From NCBI GenBank assembly GCA_942492825.1, contig OW818635.1, positions 930,001-994,000 on the forward strand: a DNA stretch of 64,000 nt. The letters run 5' to 3'. Under the pieces are notes generated by a model, which ran no database searches, was not told the origin of the DNA, and saw nothing but the letters and a program-made list of their open reading frames with translations. Below, one piece after another: positions 43,290 to 52,828 of this stretch. How positions within the stretch are numbered: position 1 is the first letter of the stretch; the number at the start of each line of letters is the position of its first letter. This stretch comes from GWE2-51-13 sp942492825 (lineage in GTDB: Bacteria; Bacillota_I; Bacilli_A; Erysipelotrichales; Erysipelotrichaceae). A program made the translations under genes and the position numbers.

Positions 43290-44348
43290 TTAATACGAAG
43301 ATGTCAACAAGCGTTTCATGGCTTCGGGGTTGTTTGAGTACGACATTCCTTGTTCTACCGAAATCAGGTTTTGTCGAATCAAATTTACCAATGAAGCATC
43401 CAAAGAAAGCATTCCGAGGCGCATTCCGGTTTGGATGGCAGAGTTGATCTGAACGATTTTGTTCTCACGGATCAAGTTTCCAATCGCATCGGTCATGATC
43501 ATGATTTCATTTGCCATGGCACGTCCCCGACCTTCGTTGATGGGGATAAGTTCTTGAGAAATGACACCACGCAATGAACTTGCGAGCTGCGTGCGGATTT
43601 GCCCTTGTTGGTGGGGCGGGAAGACGTCGATGATACGGTCGATCGTACTCGCGGCACCCGTGGTATGCAACGTCGAAAGGACTAAGTGTCCCGTTTCGGC
43701 TGCGGTGAGCGCTAGACTGATCGTTTCGTGGTCACGCATTTCTCCGACGAGAATAACATCCGGATCTTCACGCAATGCAGCGCGTAATGCGGATGCGAAG
43801 TCGCGGAAATCATCGTGGATTTCACGTTGGTGGACCATCGCCAACTTCGGTTCAAAAATATACTCAATCGGATCTTCAAGAGTCAGAATATGGCAGCGTT
43901 GGTTCGAGTTGATTTCATCGATCATCGCGGCGAGGGTTGTCGATTTACCACTCCCGGTAGGTCCGGTGATTAGGACCAAACCACGAGGCAACAGCGCCAA
44001 ATCCTTTAAGATTGGAGGCAACTTCAATTCATCGATTGTGGGTACTCTTCCGCGCAAACAACGTATCGCAATCGCACAGTTTTTCCGATAGCGATATACG
44101 TTGACGCGGTAGCGATTTCCAAACTGATCCGCGAAAGCTAAGTCGACATCGTATCCGCTTTCGTACAATTCTCGTTGTTGGTCGGTGAAAATCGCGTAAG
44201 CATATCCGAGAACTTCTTCGTTGGACATGATTTCCGCGGAATATTCGACGAGCGAACCGTCTAGTCGTACGATGGGAACGGAACCTCCCGCAAGATGGAT
44301 ATCGGAACAGAGTTCCTTTTGTGCGAATGCTAGAATTTCGTCAAACAT
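43290..44348 (-). CDS. pilT: PilT-type pilus retraction ATPase
   Basis: A 352-residue hexameric ATPase of normal PilT length. Walker A GPTGSGKST at 129-137, Walker B region ILVGEMRD, LSTLHTTGA, and the PilT hallmark AIGNLIRE (usually AIRNLIRE) near the C-terminus, which is needed for retraction in studied PilT proteins. Its presence implies pili that retract, so twitching or DNA uptake are possible. AAGGGGGG precedes the ATG, 14 bases after pilB. Confidence 0.95.
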   Translation of the reverse strand: MFDEILAFAQKELCSDIHLAGGSVPIVRLDGSLVEYSAEIMSNEEVLGYAYAIFTDQQRELYESGYDVDLAFADQFGNRYRVNVYRYRKNCAIAIRCLRGRVPTIDELKLPPILKDLALLPRGLVLITGPTGSGKSTTLAAMIDEINSNQRCHILTLEDPIEYIFEPKLAMVHQREIHDDFRDFASALRAALREDPDVILVGEMRDHETISLALTAAETGHLVLSTLHTTGAASTIDRIIDVFPPHQQGQIRTQLASSLRGVISQELIPINEGRGRAMANEIMIMTDAIGNLIRENKIVQINSAIQTGMRLGMLSLDASLVNLIRQNLISVEQGMSYSNNPEAMKRLLTSSY

Positions 44349-44362
44349 GGGTCAACCCCCCT

Positions 44363-46045
44363 TTAATCGGCAGTATATAGGATCCGAATGCCTTCTTCGA
44401 CAGTCGTCACCCCCTTGTCGATTAGTTCAAGAACTTCATCACGTAACATCCGCATCCCACGATCGCGAGTGAACTTACGAAGTTCTTCCATCGATGCTCT
44501 TCTTGAAATAAGTTCTTCCAATCCCTGCTCAATCATCAAAACTTCATGCACTGCAGTTCTTCCGGAATAGCCTGTGGAGTTGCAATGTTGGCATCCTTTT
44601 CCGACAAACGCTGTTTTGTAGTCAGTCTGAAGGAGCCTGTTATCCGTCACACTGATTTCCACTTCGGATTTACAGTGTGTGCAGATCTTCTTAACTAAAC
44701 GCTGCGATATAATGCACTTGACCGATGATGCTACTAAGTAGGGTTCGATCCCCATATCCACAAGTCGTGTAACCGTGGAAAGCGCATCGTTTGTATGGAT
44801 AGTGGACAATACGTAGTGACCCGTAATAGCGGCGCGGATCGCGATTTCTGCGGTTTCTCCGTCACGAATTTCCCCGACCATGATGACATCCGGGTCTTGA
44901 CGTAATATCGATCTGAGTCCACTTGCGAAGGTCAACCCTGCACGAGGATTCACTTGTACTTGGGTGATACCGTTAAATCGACGTTCGATCGGATCTTCAA
45001 CTGTGACGAGGTTCACCTGAGGTTTGGACAGGCGTGCCAGCATTGCATAAAGCGTCGTGGTTTTTCCAGATCCGGTAGGACCGGTTACTAGAAGAATACC
45101 ATGCGGAATATGTAATGCTTTCTCAACCTGGACCATCGTTTGCTTCGATAAACCTAGTGCAGGAAGATTGTAATCAATATACCTGTTAGCACCTAACAAA
45201 CGCATAACGACTTTTTCACCATACGGTGTTGGCAAACTTGAAACACGCATGTCGACATGGATAAAATCATTATTTACAGTGAAAGATCCATCTTGCGGAA
45301 CCCGCTTTTCAGCAATGTTCATTCCGCTAATGATCTTAATACGTGTTGTCAACAAACTATGAAAGTCACTTGCGAAGTCCGTATGTTCAATCAAATCACC
45401 ATCGACACGGAATCGAACTTTTGTGATATGTTCTTGCGGTTCGATATGAATATCCGATGCGTTTTGTTGGTAAGCTTCAAGGATCAATGAGTTAACCAGT
45501 TTTACGACCGGTGCGGAGTCAACTCGTTCAACAATGGCGGCCTCTTCCGAAGTCGGTGTCACAAAGTTCAATTCTGAATATTCTTGCTTTATGTCATTGA
45601 TGATTTCGTCAGCGTTGCGTTTTGCGTAAACCCGGTCGATCGCTTTATCGATTTCAGATCCGGTCGACAAGACGGTCGCGATCTCCATCCCAGTGATCAT
45701 TCCAACGTCTTCCAAACATGAGAAGTCAAGTGGATCGTTGGTGCAGATCGTTAGCGTACCTTCACGAATGTAGAGAGGTACGATGCGGTATTTACGTGCC
45801 AATGGTTCAGGAACGCGACGTACGACATCCGCTTCGATATTGAAAATTGGATTATCAATATACTCAACTTGAAGTCGTCTTGCCAAAGCCCGTGCGATAT
45901 CCTTCTCGGAGGCATAACCAAGTTCAGTGATCAGAACGCCGATACGTTTCTTGACCGTCTTTTGCATATCCAACGCCTGGTTTAGTTGATCCTCCGTAAT
46001 AATCATCTCTTCTACAAGTAGTTGGCCTAATGGGATTGCCTTCAT
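44363..46045 (-). CDS. pilB: PilB/GspE-type pilus extension ATPase
   Basis: A 560-residue assembly ATPase. N-terminal T2SSE_N domains (about 1-150; LGQLLVEEMIITEDQLNQAL), Walker A GPTGSGKTT at 322-330, Asp box ITHIE-like EHITKVRFRVDGD, Walker B VIMVGEIRDGETAEIA, and a zinc-binding Cys4 (CTHCKSEV and CQHCNSTG). It powers pilin polymerisation. GGAG precedes the ATG. It lies between the divergent prepilin peptidase gene and pilT. Confidence 0.96.
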   Translation of the reverse strand: MKAIPLGQLLVEEMIITEDQLNQALDMQKTVKKRIGVLITELGYASEKDIARALARRLQVEYIDNPIFNIEADVVRRVPEPLARKYRIVPLYIREGTLTICTNDPLDFSCLEDVGMITGMEIATVLSTGSEIDKAIDRVYAKRNADEIINDIKQEYSELNFVTPTSEEAAIVERVDSAPVVKLVNSLILEAYQQNASDIHIEPQEHITKVRFRVDGDLIEHTDFASDFHSLLTTRIKIISGMNIAEKRVPQDGSFTVNNDFIHVDMRVSSLPTPYGEKVVMRLLGANRYIDYNLPALGLSKQTMVQVEKALHIPHGILLVTGPTGSGKTTTLYAMLARLSKPQVNLVTVEDPIERRFNGITQVQVNPRAGLTFASGLRSILRQDPDVIMVGEIRDGETAEIAIRAAITGHYVLSTIHTNDALSTVTRLVDMGIEPYLVASSVKCIISQRLVKKICTHCKSEVEISVTDNRLLQTDYKTAFVGKGCQHCNSTGYSGRTAVHEVLMIEQGLEELISRRASMEELRKFTRDRGMRMLRDEVLELIDKGVTTVEEGIRILYTAD

Positions 46046-46119
46046 TCAATTTCTCCTCTTCGTCTTTCCATTCATCCGGTAATTCTTTATAATGTACCCT
46101 ATAGGGGAGGATATCATCT

Positions 46120-46869
46120 ATGCCAGTTATTTACGCGACATTGCTTTTCATCTTTGGCAACATCATTGGCTCATTTCTTAATGTAGTAATTTATCGATTA
46201 CCGAAACATGAATCGATTGTCTTTGGTCCATCCCATTGCATGAACTGTAATGAGAAGATCAAATCCTATGACTTAATTCCGATTCTAAGCTATTTGGTAC
46301 TTGGCGGAAAGTGTCGCCATTGTCATACAAAGATTTCGATGAGATATCCGCTCATTGAGTTCATCAATGGGCTACTCTATGTCTGGATTTTCTTGGTTCA
46401 CGGCATAACTCTCGATTGTGTCCTGCTCATGGCGTTCACATCGACATTACTTGTCATCGCGATGATTGATTACGATACGATGGATATTTATGATGGTACA
46501 CTTGTCGTTATTCTCATACTTGGAGTCCTTAGACTTGCGCTTAACTTCAATTCATTCCCAAATGCTGCTTTGGGTGGGCTAATTGTCAGTATACCGCTTT
46601 ACATCATCGCAATCCTCACCCAAGGGATCGGTGGCGGTGATGTTAAGTTGATGGCCGTAGCCGGATTTCTCTTAGGAGTAAAAGCAACAATCGTCGGAAC
46701 ATTTATCGGAATTCTGACCGGAGGGTTATGGGGTATCATACTTATTACCTTGTTCAAGAAAGAAGGAAAAGCAATGATTCCCTTTGGACCATTCCTTTGC
46801 CTAGGCATGTTTTTAGCAACCCTTTATGGCATTCAAATCGCGGATTGGTATTTGGGCTTGATGTTCTAA
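46120..46869 (+). CDS. pilD: prepilin peptidase / N-methyltransferase
   Basis: A 249-residue A24 membrane peptidase with about seven segments. N-terminal methyltransferase part with zinc cysteines 40, 43, 65 and 68; catalytic Asp117 in MIDYDTMDI and Asp174 in GGGDVKLMA. It cuts prepilin leaders and methylates the new N-terminus. It is the only pilus gene on the plus strand. A TATAAT (46088-46093) with a weak TTTCCA -35 (46065-46070) serves as promoter, and GGGGAGG precedes the ATG. Its stop codon overlaps the pilO stop on the other strand. Confidence 0.96.
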   Translation: MPVIYATLLFIFGNIIGSFLNVVIYRLPKHESIVFGPSHCMNCNEKIKSYDLIPILSYLVLGGKCRHCHTKISMRYPLIEFINGLLYVWIFLVHGITLDCVLLMAFTSTLLVIAMIDYDTMDIYDGTLVVILILGVLRLALNFNSFPNAALGGLIVSIPLYIIAILTQGIGGGDVKLMAVAGFLLGVKATIVGTFIGILTGGLWGIILITLFKKEGKAMIPFGPFLCLGMFLATLYGIQIADWYLGLMF

Positions 46870-47531
46870 TTCAATTCCGGGACTTCCTCAGTAATAATCT
46901 TCTCAGATGTATAATACTCCACTCTTACGTTACCAGCGGACTGCGTAAAGTCATAGAAGGAGTTTGTGACAAAAGCCGTCGTATCCCAGAATGCGATCTC
47001 ATCTAAGAATTTCACATAAATAGCATAAGTCGTTTTAAATTTAAACTCAACCGTAGAATGAACCAACTGCGCTTCCGTCATCGGAATCGTTTTTGCGTTC
47101 TCGACGGCTTGATTATAACTATCGACGAGATCACGTAATTCATAACTGAATCCTACGTTTTGATATGTTGGTACGTTTGGAGCGGATAAATCGGGCTCAC
47201 TGACAGTAAGACTTGTCATGACGACTTTATTATTCACGAGATACGGAAGCGTCCATTTCTCAAAGTCGGCTGCGAATAGTGGTGATTCAATCCGAGCGAA
47301 ATTGTCATTGACAGACAAAGTGGCTTTTTCAAGGTTTGCTGTAATCGCGGCTTCAGATGCCAATTTCAAATCTATTTCAGATTTCTTGCCTTCTAATTCG
47401 TTTAGTTTAGCCTGATTCGCCGCAATATCCTTATTTAACGGTTGAATAACTAGTAGAAAGAATCCGGCAGTAATCAAAATCGCCAATAATGCAAAGAGTA
47501 GAACTTGTTCGCGACGTGTTAGATTCTTCAT
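46866..47531 (-). CDS. pilO: PilO-like inner-membrane alignment protein
   Basis: A 221-residue bitopic protein: short cytoplasmic N-terminus, membrane segment (about 11-30), coiled coil (about 35-75, NQAKLNELEGKKSEIDLKL), then an alpha/beta domain. This is the PilO/PilN layout, and position after pilM-pilN supports PilO. It links the cytoplasmic ring to the pilus base. I use the ATG at 47531, one base after the pilN stop; an in-frame GTG at 47540 is possible. No strong Shine-Dalgarno, so coupling to pilN is likely. Its 3' end overlaps that of pilD, on the opposite strand, by 3 bases. Confidence 0.8.
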   Translation of the reverse strand: MKNLTRREQVLLFALLAILITAGFFLLVIQPLNKDIAANQAKLNELEGKKSEIDLKLASEAAITANLEKATLSVNDNFARIESPLFAADFEKWTLPYLVNNKVVMTSLTVSEPDLSAPNVPTYQNVGFSYELRDLVDSYNQAVENAKTIPMTEAQLVHSTVEFKFKTTYAIYVKFLDEIAFWDTTAFVTNSFYDFTQSAGNVRVEYYTSEKIITEEVPELN

Positions 47532-47532
47532 A

Positions 47533-48108
47533 CTATTCACCCACTTTCAATACAGCGATGACTTTTCCAACATAACGTAATGTTCCGCCTACAGCCTCAG
47601 AGGTATAACCTTGATAGAGGATATCCTCAAAATATTGGGAGTTGCGAAGATTGGATGCAAAGGTCGAAGGTTTTGTGTAATCAAGACTATATACGAAGAT
47701 CGTAAACCATTGACTATCGTAAGTGATCGATTTCAAAGTTGTTCCAACCGGTAGATTCGAAGTAATCATATTCAGTGTTAACGTATTGATTCTCGGGAAT
47801 ACTTCAAAACTCGCATTAAGTTCAGTTAGAATTGCGTCGATCTTATTTAAATCTTGAATTTTCTTCTGTTTTAGCTCGATGAGAGCTACTTTTCGTTGAA
47901 CTTCTACATCATTTACATAATTTGAGACGGTTTTGATGTTCTCTTTAAGAAAATAATTGTCGACGAACAATTTTGCGGCAAAGGCTCCTGAAATTAACAT
48001 GACGCCGATCAATAATAAGGTGAGAACTTTAACTCGGTCTGTTTTCGCTGATTTCCGTTTTTCGATGACGGAATAGCTTTCCATTAAATTGATATTTGAT
48101 TTTTTCAT
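47533..48108 (-). CDS. pilN: PilN-like alignment protein
   Basis: A 191-residue bitopic protein. Its N-terminus NINLMESY corresponds to the INLLP-type motif by which PilN docks in a groove of PilM. Membrane segment at about 28-48, coiled coil about 55-95, then a ferredoxin-like domain. It sits 2 bases after pilM and one before pilO. Sequence similarity to proteobacterial PilN is limited; position and the docking motif make the case. Confidence 0.8.
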   Translation of the reverse strand: MKKSNINLMESYSVIEKRKSAKTDRVKVLTLLLIGVMLISGAFAAKLFVDNYFLKENIKTVSNYVNDVEVQRKVALIELKQKKIQDLNKIDAILTELNASFEVFPRINTLTLNMITSNLPVGTTLKSITYDSQWFTIFVYSLDYTKPSTFASNLRNSQYFEDILYQGYTSEAVGGTLRYVGKVIAVLKVGE

Positions 48109-48110
48109 GA

Positions 48111-49010
48111 TTATTTCCTCAACAAGGCACCTACAGCATAAAGTTTGATGTAGTGAGGTGTGCCGGTTTCATCAATGACAAAGTTTGTCTGTGGGAAAAT
48201 TACTGTATCGATTTGCAGGCTTTCGCGAATACTTGCCATGGCATCTTCAACCAGTCCTTCTTTTCCAAAGAGATAAATTCGTTTCACTCCTTGATGCGAA
48301 GGTCGAGTAAATTGAAACTGCACCATTTTGTTAACATTATCTTCAATAACACCGATAAGTGAACTACGGTCTGCCATTTCTTCGGATATCTTTGTGTTTC
48401 GTGTCAGAACATATTTACTTTCTTCAAACAGATACAGTTTTAAGGCATTATCTTCGATATCTGCGACGATGATTGGATCCCCTTCGTTCGATATGCCAGA
48501 TAGATCCACATATTTAATGATCGCACTCGTGCTCGTCTCGATAACGGTTGGTACAATTTTTATGGATTTAAACGTGTCGACGAACGATTTCATCGCTGAG
48601 TCCAAGATCGCTACTGCAAGTATTCGGTAGAACGGTTTCCGTTGGTCCAAGAACTCATCTAAAATCAGAAAATCGATGATGTATTCATTCGTCAGATTTA
48701 ATGAACTAATCATCTCCGAACGAACAACAAATGACATTTTCTTATCATCGACTCTAGGAATGACGAGTTCTCGATAAATCACCGAAGGATTATTGATACA
48801 AATAGAAACTTTTTTCGCTTTTAAATGATGTTCGGATAGACCTGATTCTAGAATTCTACCAAATTGAACAGGATCCAAGATCCCTTTCGCATCAACGATT
48901 CCATCCGGGAGTTCCATTGTAAATGCTTTTTTGACAAAAACTTTTCCACCATTGACAACAGCATCGACAGCATACATCCGATTATTCCGAACTTCGATTG
49001 AGATGGCCAT
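48111..49010 (-). CDS. pilM: PilM-like actin-fold pilus protein
   Basis: A 299-residue cytoplasmic protein with an actin-like pattern: N-terminal beta hairpin (AISIEVRNNRMYAVDA), VSICINNPSVIYRELVIP, VADIEDNALKLYLFE (phosphate-2 like strand-turn), and a late KRIYLFGKEGLVE. It is shorter than typical PilM (about 350). The ATP-binding glycine motifs are weak, so nucleotide binding is uncertain. Place between pilC and pilN fits PilM. Confidence 0.78.
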   Translation of the reverse strand: MAISIEVRNNRMYAVDAVVNGGKVFVKKAFTMELPDGIVDAKGILDPVQFGRILESGLSEHHLKAKKVSICINNPSVIYRELVIPRVDDKKMSFVVRSEMISSLNLTNEYIIDFLILDEFLDQRKPFYRILAVAILDSAMKSFVDTFKSIKIVPTVIETSTSAIIKYVDLSGISNEGDPIIVADIEDNALKLYLFEESKYVLTRNTKISEEMADRSSLIGVIEDNVNKMVQFQFTRPSHQGVKRIYLFGKEGLVEDAMASIRESLQIDTVIFPQTNFVIDETGTPHYIKLYAVGALLRK

Positions 49011-49033
49011 ATTTCCCCTCCTTGCCCTTTGGA

Positions 49034-50224
49034 CTAAGCACCGATCGTATCATATACCGCAAACATTGGCTGCATGATCGAAACAACAATGAACGCTACG
49101 ATGACACCAAGAACGACGATCATCGCTGGTTCCATTAGTGCAACCATCCGTGCAAGAGCCGTGTCGGACTCGTTGTCGAAATAATCCGCAGTCTTGGCTA
49201 AAATATCCCCTAGCGAGCCGGATTCTTCACCGATGTAAATCATTGAACTTAACATCGGATCAAACGTTCCGGTAGCTTGTATCGCCGTAGAAATGAATTC
49301 ACCGCGGCTAACTCCGGCAATGACATCTTGAAACACCTTCTCAAGATATGTATTGTTTAATACTTTGCCGGTAATCATCAACATATCCAAAGCTGATACT
49401 CCGCTCAAGTATAATGAAGCGAATGTACGTGCACATCGTGCCGAATAGATCGTTTGATTTAATTTCCCGATAACCGGCATAAACAATTTGAATCGATCGA
49501 ACTGTAATTTGAACGATGGTAATGTCAATAGATACTTGATCAGAAATATCGTTCCCACAATCACAAGCAGAATAATCCACCAATAGTTCAACACGATATC
49601 GCTGAAACTTAGCAGGATCTTTGTTGTCCATGGCAGCTTTTCAGCCGGCAACATACTTGTCATGGTCGGTAATACAAAAGTTACCAAGACTAGGACAACA
49701 ATGAGTGCAACCGCCAATAGAATAATCGGATACGTCATTGCACCTCGAACTTTATTGTTGAGTTTATGCTCTTTATCATAATGATCTGCCATACGCGCGA
49801 CGGATATGTCCAACGTACCTCCGGCTTCTCCGGCCATAACCATCGAAACCAACAATGAAGGAAATAATCCTTCTTGAAGTTGCATCGCGTGGGAAAGCGA
49901 ATTTCCCTTTTGAACAGCTTCGAAGACGTTCGCGAATACCTTCTTTGTTTTCTTCGCTTCGAACTTCGATTGAATCATGTCTAGTGCTTGAGTTACTGGA
50001 ATCCCAGCTGTAAGCATCGTACCCAATTGCCGACAAAAAATTACCAAACTCTTTAATTTAAGTTTCGATGTTTTTGTTTCGATTTCTGAGATTTCTTGGT
50101 AGTCGAGACAATAAAGTGACTTCCCTTTAATTTCAGCTAAAAGTTGTTCCGGTGATTCCGCATTGATTACATCTTTTGTCTGTTTTCCATCAATGTCGAC
50201 GGCGGTATATCGAAATGTTCTCAC
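49034..50224 (-). CDS. pilC: PilC/GspF-type platform protein
   Basis: A 396-residue membrane protein with two T2SSF domains (about 60-185 and 265-385). Blocks: FCRQLGTMLTAGIPVTQALD, MVMAGEAGGTLD in the first, and FASLYLSGVSALDML, IYIGEESGSLGDIL in the second. Three membrane segments are visible. It transmits ATPase motion to the growing pilus. The start is GTG at 50224, with AAGGGGG about 6 bases upstream. It follows the PilX-like gene after a 30-base gap. Confidence 0.94.
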   Translation of the reverse strand: MRTFRYTAVDIDGKQTKDVINAESPEQLLAEIKGKSLYCLDYQEISEIETKTSKLKLKSLVIFCRQLGTMLTAGIPVTQALDMIQSKFEAKKTKKVFANVFEAVQKGNSLSHAMQLQEGLFPSLLVSMVMAGEAGGTLDISVARMADHYDKEHKLNNKVRGAMTYPIILLAVALIVVLVLVTFVLPTMTSMLPAEKLPWTTKILLSFSDIVLNYWWIILLVIVGTIFLIKYLLTLPSFKLQFDRFKLFMPVIGKLNQTIYSARCARTFASLYLSGVSALDMLMITGKVLNNTYLEKVFQDVIAGVSRGEFISTAIQATGTFDPMLSSMIYIGEESGSLGDILAKTADYFDNESDTALARMVALMEPAMIVVLGVIVAFIVVSIMQPMFAVYDTIGA

Positions 50225-50254
50225 GTCACGTCCCCCTTCTTAAGGTCTTCCAAG

Positions 50255-51853
50255 CTACTGTTCGATCGTCGAACCGTAAAACATATTGCTAAGCGGATTC
50301 AAGAATTCAAACGGAGGATGGCTATACTTATCACTATATGTGATTCGAACCGAGTTCCCATTACTGACATAAGAGTCGGCATAGATTGCTCCAGTCAACG
50401 TCGCATTGCCGCTCATCGTAACTAAGGCATCTGGGGCATAAACGAGGAGATTCCCATTCGGAGTCCCACCAAAGTTGATGTTGTCTCCACCGGTCGTTAA
50501 GAAACCGTTGAATGTCCAGGTACCATTCATCGCAAAGTCGACATCCAAATTCGTAATTAAACTAAAATAGAATGTCCCATTTCCAGAAAAACCTAACTCT
50601 GTTCCTTCTGTACCGCTAACTACAATGATAAACGCATCCGCTACCAAAGGATCCGCACCAACATCCGTTTTAATCGCTCCGCATGTCGCATTCCCACAGT
50701 TTGTTGTAAACTTTGCTGCGCTATTTACGTAGATGGTGAGTGAACCTGTTTCAGTACCTTTAATATTGAAACTGCCACCCAAATATAGACTGTCTGTATA
50801 TATTTCGATATCTTTATTACCAACATCAATGGTAAAACCAGATACAGTTCCTTCGACACGGAACGATGGCGCGTAGAATGCCGTTTTGGGTGAGTTTCCG
50901 GTCGCTATCGTATAATTGTATCCACTATTTACTGTACTTGAGTTAATCAATACAGCCCCCGTAGAACTGACTAGAGGCGTCATTGGCGTAATCGGTTTCC
51001 CTTTCTTGTCATACATTTGAATCGAAATCGGATTCAGTTTGTCAGTGGTAGTCGAAACAACCGGGATCTCCGGCAAAGTGACGCTTGGCAACGGCTTCAT
51101 CGTGGTGTCGTCGAAACGAACTTCAAACTGGAGTTTATTTCCTGTTTCGCACATGTATTTTGGACTTGTTTGAATTAAGGTACAATCCGGAATAACATCT
51201 TCGATAGTCAATGGAGGTACCGGTGTAGGGATATAGACAACACCGACTTTTGCCAATTGGTCAAGTTGTACCGTTCCGGCATCTCCGGTCAAGGTCTGAA
51301 CTTCCCCCAAAACTGTCGTGGTGTTCATGAAGATATCATCCATGTTGATATAGAGGTCGCCCTCGGTAAGAATAGCCTTGTCGATGTTGATCCCCGAAAT
51401 CAAGATATTTTTTCTTAATGTACGGCTCACGCCATCGACCGTCCCGGTCGATGTGATCTGAAGTGAACGTTCTACTTCATTCAAGGATATCGACGCAGTA
51501 AATCTTCCGTTGGAATTGGAACCATCTGTCAAGTTCAAATCCATCGAAGAAGTACCGGATGCTGTTATCCATGATTGTATGCTTGGAAGAACTTGGTCGA
51601 GGGTTGTCCCTCCTCCGATAAAGGTAGCAAGATTTGATTCGAACTTACTCACCATCGCATTGACCCCGGCTTCCGCCACATAATACGATTGATTGTGATC
51701 AACAGTCGTCTTAGTCTGATTTAAGTTGGAAACAGATATGACGATGACCCCGGTCGACAGAATCGTCAACACAAGCATGATGATTAAAACGGTGATCAAA
51801 GCGATACCACGTTGGTCGGTCTTTAGATTCACTCTTCTTGGTTTCAACATCAT
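50255..51853 (-). CDS. large PilX-like minor pilin/tip protein
   Basis: A 532-residue protein. The N-terminus RGIALITVLIIMLVLTILST resembles PilX_N: a prepilin-like helix without a classic leader Gly-Phe, followed by YYVAEAGVNAMVSKFES, the AEAG block typical of PilX. The rest is about 400 residues rich in Thr, Gly, Asn and Ser with alternating strands, probably a beta-helix or beta-sandwich stack. Four Cys (DCTLIQ, YMCETG, TNCGNATCG) may pair. In this gene position it is a candidate tip adhesin. The ATG at 51853 has GAGGAAGG upstream; a GTG six bases earlier is also in frame. It overlaps the previous gene's region closely. Confidence 0.8.
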   Translation of the reverse strand: MMLKPRRVNLKTDQRGIALITVLIIMLVLTILSTGVIVISVSNLNQTKTTVDHNQSYYVAEAGVNAMVSKFESNLATFIGGGTTLDQVLPSIQSWITASGTSSMDLNLTDGSNSNGRFTASISLNEVERSLQITSTGTVDGVSRTLRKNILISGINIDKAILTEGDLYINMDDIFMNTTTVLGEVQTLTGDAGTVQLDQLAKVGVVYIPTPVPPLTIEDVIPDCTLIQTSPKYMCETGNKLQFEVRFDDTTMKPLPSVTLPEIPVVSTTTDKLNPISIQMYDKKGKPITPMTPLVSSTGAVLINSSTVNSGYNYTIATGNSPKTAFYAPSFRVEGTVSGFTIDVGNKDIEIYTDSLYLGGSFNIKGTETGSLTIYVNSAAKFTTNCGNATCGAIKTDVGADPLVADAFIIVVSGTEGTELGFSGNGTFYFSLITNLDVDFAMNGTWTFNGFLTTGGDNINFGGTPNGNLLVYAPDALVTMSGNATLTGAIYADSYVSNGNSVRITYSDKYSHPPFEFLNPLSNMFYGSTIEQ

Positions 51854-51855
51854 TC

Positions 51856-52317
51856 TCACCTTCCTCTGCGAGCACTGAATGTCTCGCTTAATGTATTCAC
51901 TTGTCCCATTGTGTCGGGCACGCTCGTAATCGTTATCAAAACAGAAATATTCTCATCTCCGACAAGCGATCCATCAACAACAAAATCAAAAATTGCGACG
52001 CGATCTAAAATAGGTGCTCCATTTAGAGTAATTGTATTCGAATTCAAGCAATAACTATCGGTTAATGTAGCGCTTCGGATCACCAAACAGGTGCCGGTAT
52101 CGTAAAATGGTGTGTTCGGATGATCTGCCTTTCGAATCTTCTTTTCGATCGACGTCATTATCGTGCGAATGCTTTCTTGATTGGCTACTTGAGTGTTATC
52201 TTTCGCATACATTTTAATGCCGGTGTCGAAAATGGAAAACATGCCGGCTAGCATGAGACTTAAAACAGCAACTACGACAACGACTTCAATCAAGGTGAAA
52301 CCTTTGTTTTTCTTCAT
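51856..52317 (-). CDS. PilW/GspJ-like minor pilin
   Basis: A 153-residue prepilin: leader MKKNKG cut before Phe, then FTLIEVVVVVAVLSLMLAGM with Glu5. The C-terminal domain has two Cys (GTCLVIRS and SYCLNSN) and a beta-strand-rich end. The ATG at 52317 has AAGGTG with 6-base spacing. Order PilV-PilW-PilX matches minor pilin clusters that prime pilus assembly. The name is by position and general form only. Confidence 0.85.
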   Translation of the reverse strand: MKKNKGFTLIEVVVVVAVLSLMLAGMFSIFDTGIKMYAKDNTQVANQESIRTIMTSIEKKIRKADHPNTPFYDTGTCLVIRSATLTDSYCLNSNTITLNGAPILDRVAIFDFVVDGSLVGDENISVLITITSVPDTMGQVNTLSETFSARRGR

Positions 52318-52327
52318 GATGTTCACC

Positions 52328-52795
52328 TTAAACCGGTTTCTTGAAAAGCAAAATCGAATCGATATGCTCCGGCAAAGTGTTTTGCGGATTGGTTATGAGA
52401 CTGACGACAATTCTAACTTTTGTCATACCAGAATGGCTTTCCAAACTGTTATCTCCGTTTTCGTCCCACTGATTATTCCAAAAAGTCGTGACGATCGATA
52501 CTCCGGATTCCGAACGTGTGAGAATCTTTGCGTTCAGTGTTCCATCCGAAATCGTATATGCGCTTGTGACTTCGGGTAGAGCAATCGTTTGGTCGTAAGT
52601 ATAGTTCCGTGAAAATCCATAGAATTTCTCGGCTTCTTGTTGTGCGATGGCGGTTATATCGATGCCGTTCTTCGAAACGACATTAATCCGGGCGACGAAA
52701 ATGAAGGCAGGTAAAAGGCTCGCGACGATTATTGCAAAAATCGCCATGGCGACGATGACTTCAATGAGGGTCAAACCTTTCTTTGTGCGCAACAT
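52328..52795 (-). CDS. PilV/GspI-like minor pilin
   Basis: A 155-residue prepilin: leader MLRTKKG, then LTLIEVIVAMAIFAIIVASL with Glu5 kept. Gly-Leu rather than Gly-Phe at the cut site is within the known range. AAAGGAG precedes the ATG. First gene of the pilus run, behind a 17-bp-spaced promoter. Confidence 0.86.
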   Translation of the reverse strand: MLRTKKGLTLIEVIVAMAIFAIIVASLLPAFIFVARINVVSKNGIDITAIAQQEAEKFYGFSRNYTYDQTIALPEVTSAYTISDGTLNAKILTRSESGVSIVTTFWNNQWDENGDNSLESHSGMTKVRIVVSLITNPQNTLPEHIDSILLFKKPV

Positions 52796-52828
52796 GATTT
52801 CAGCTCCTTTAAGAGTTGGTATACGATA

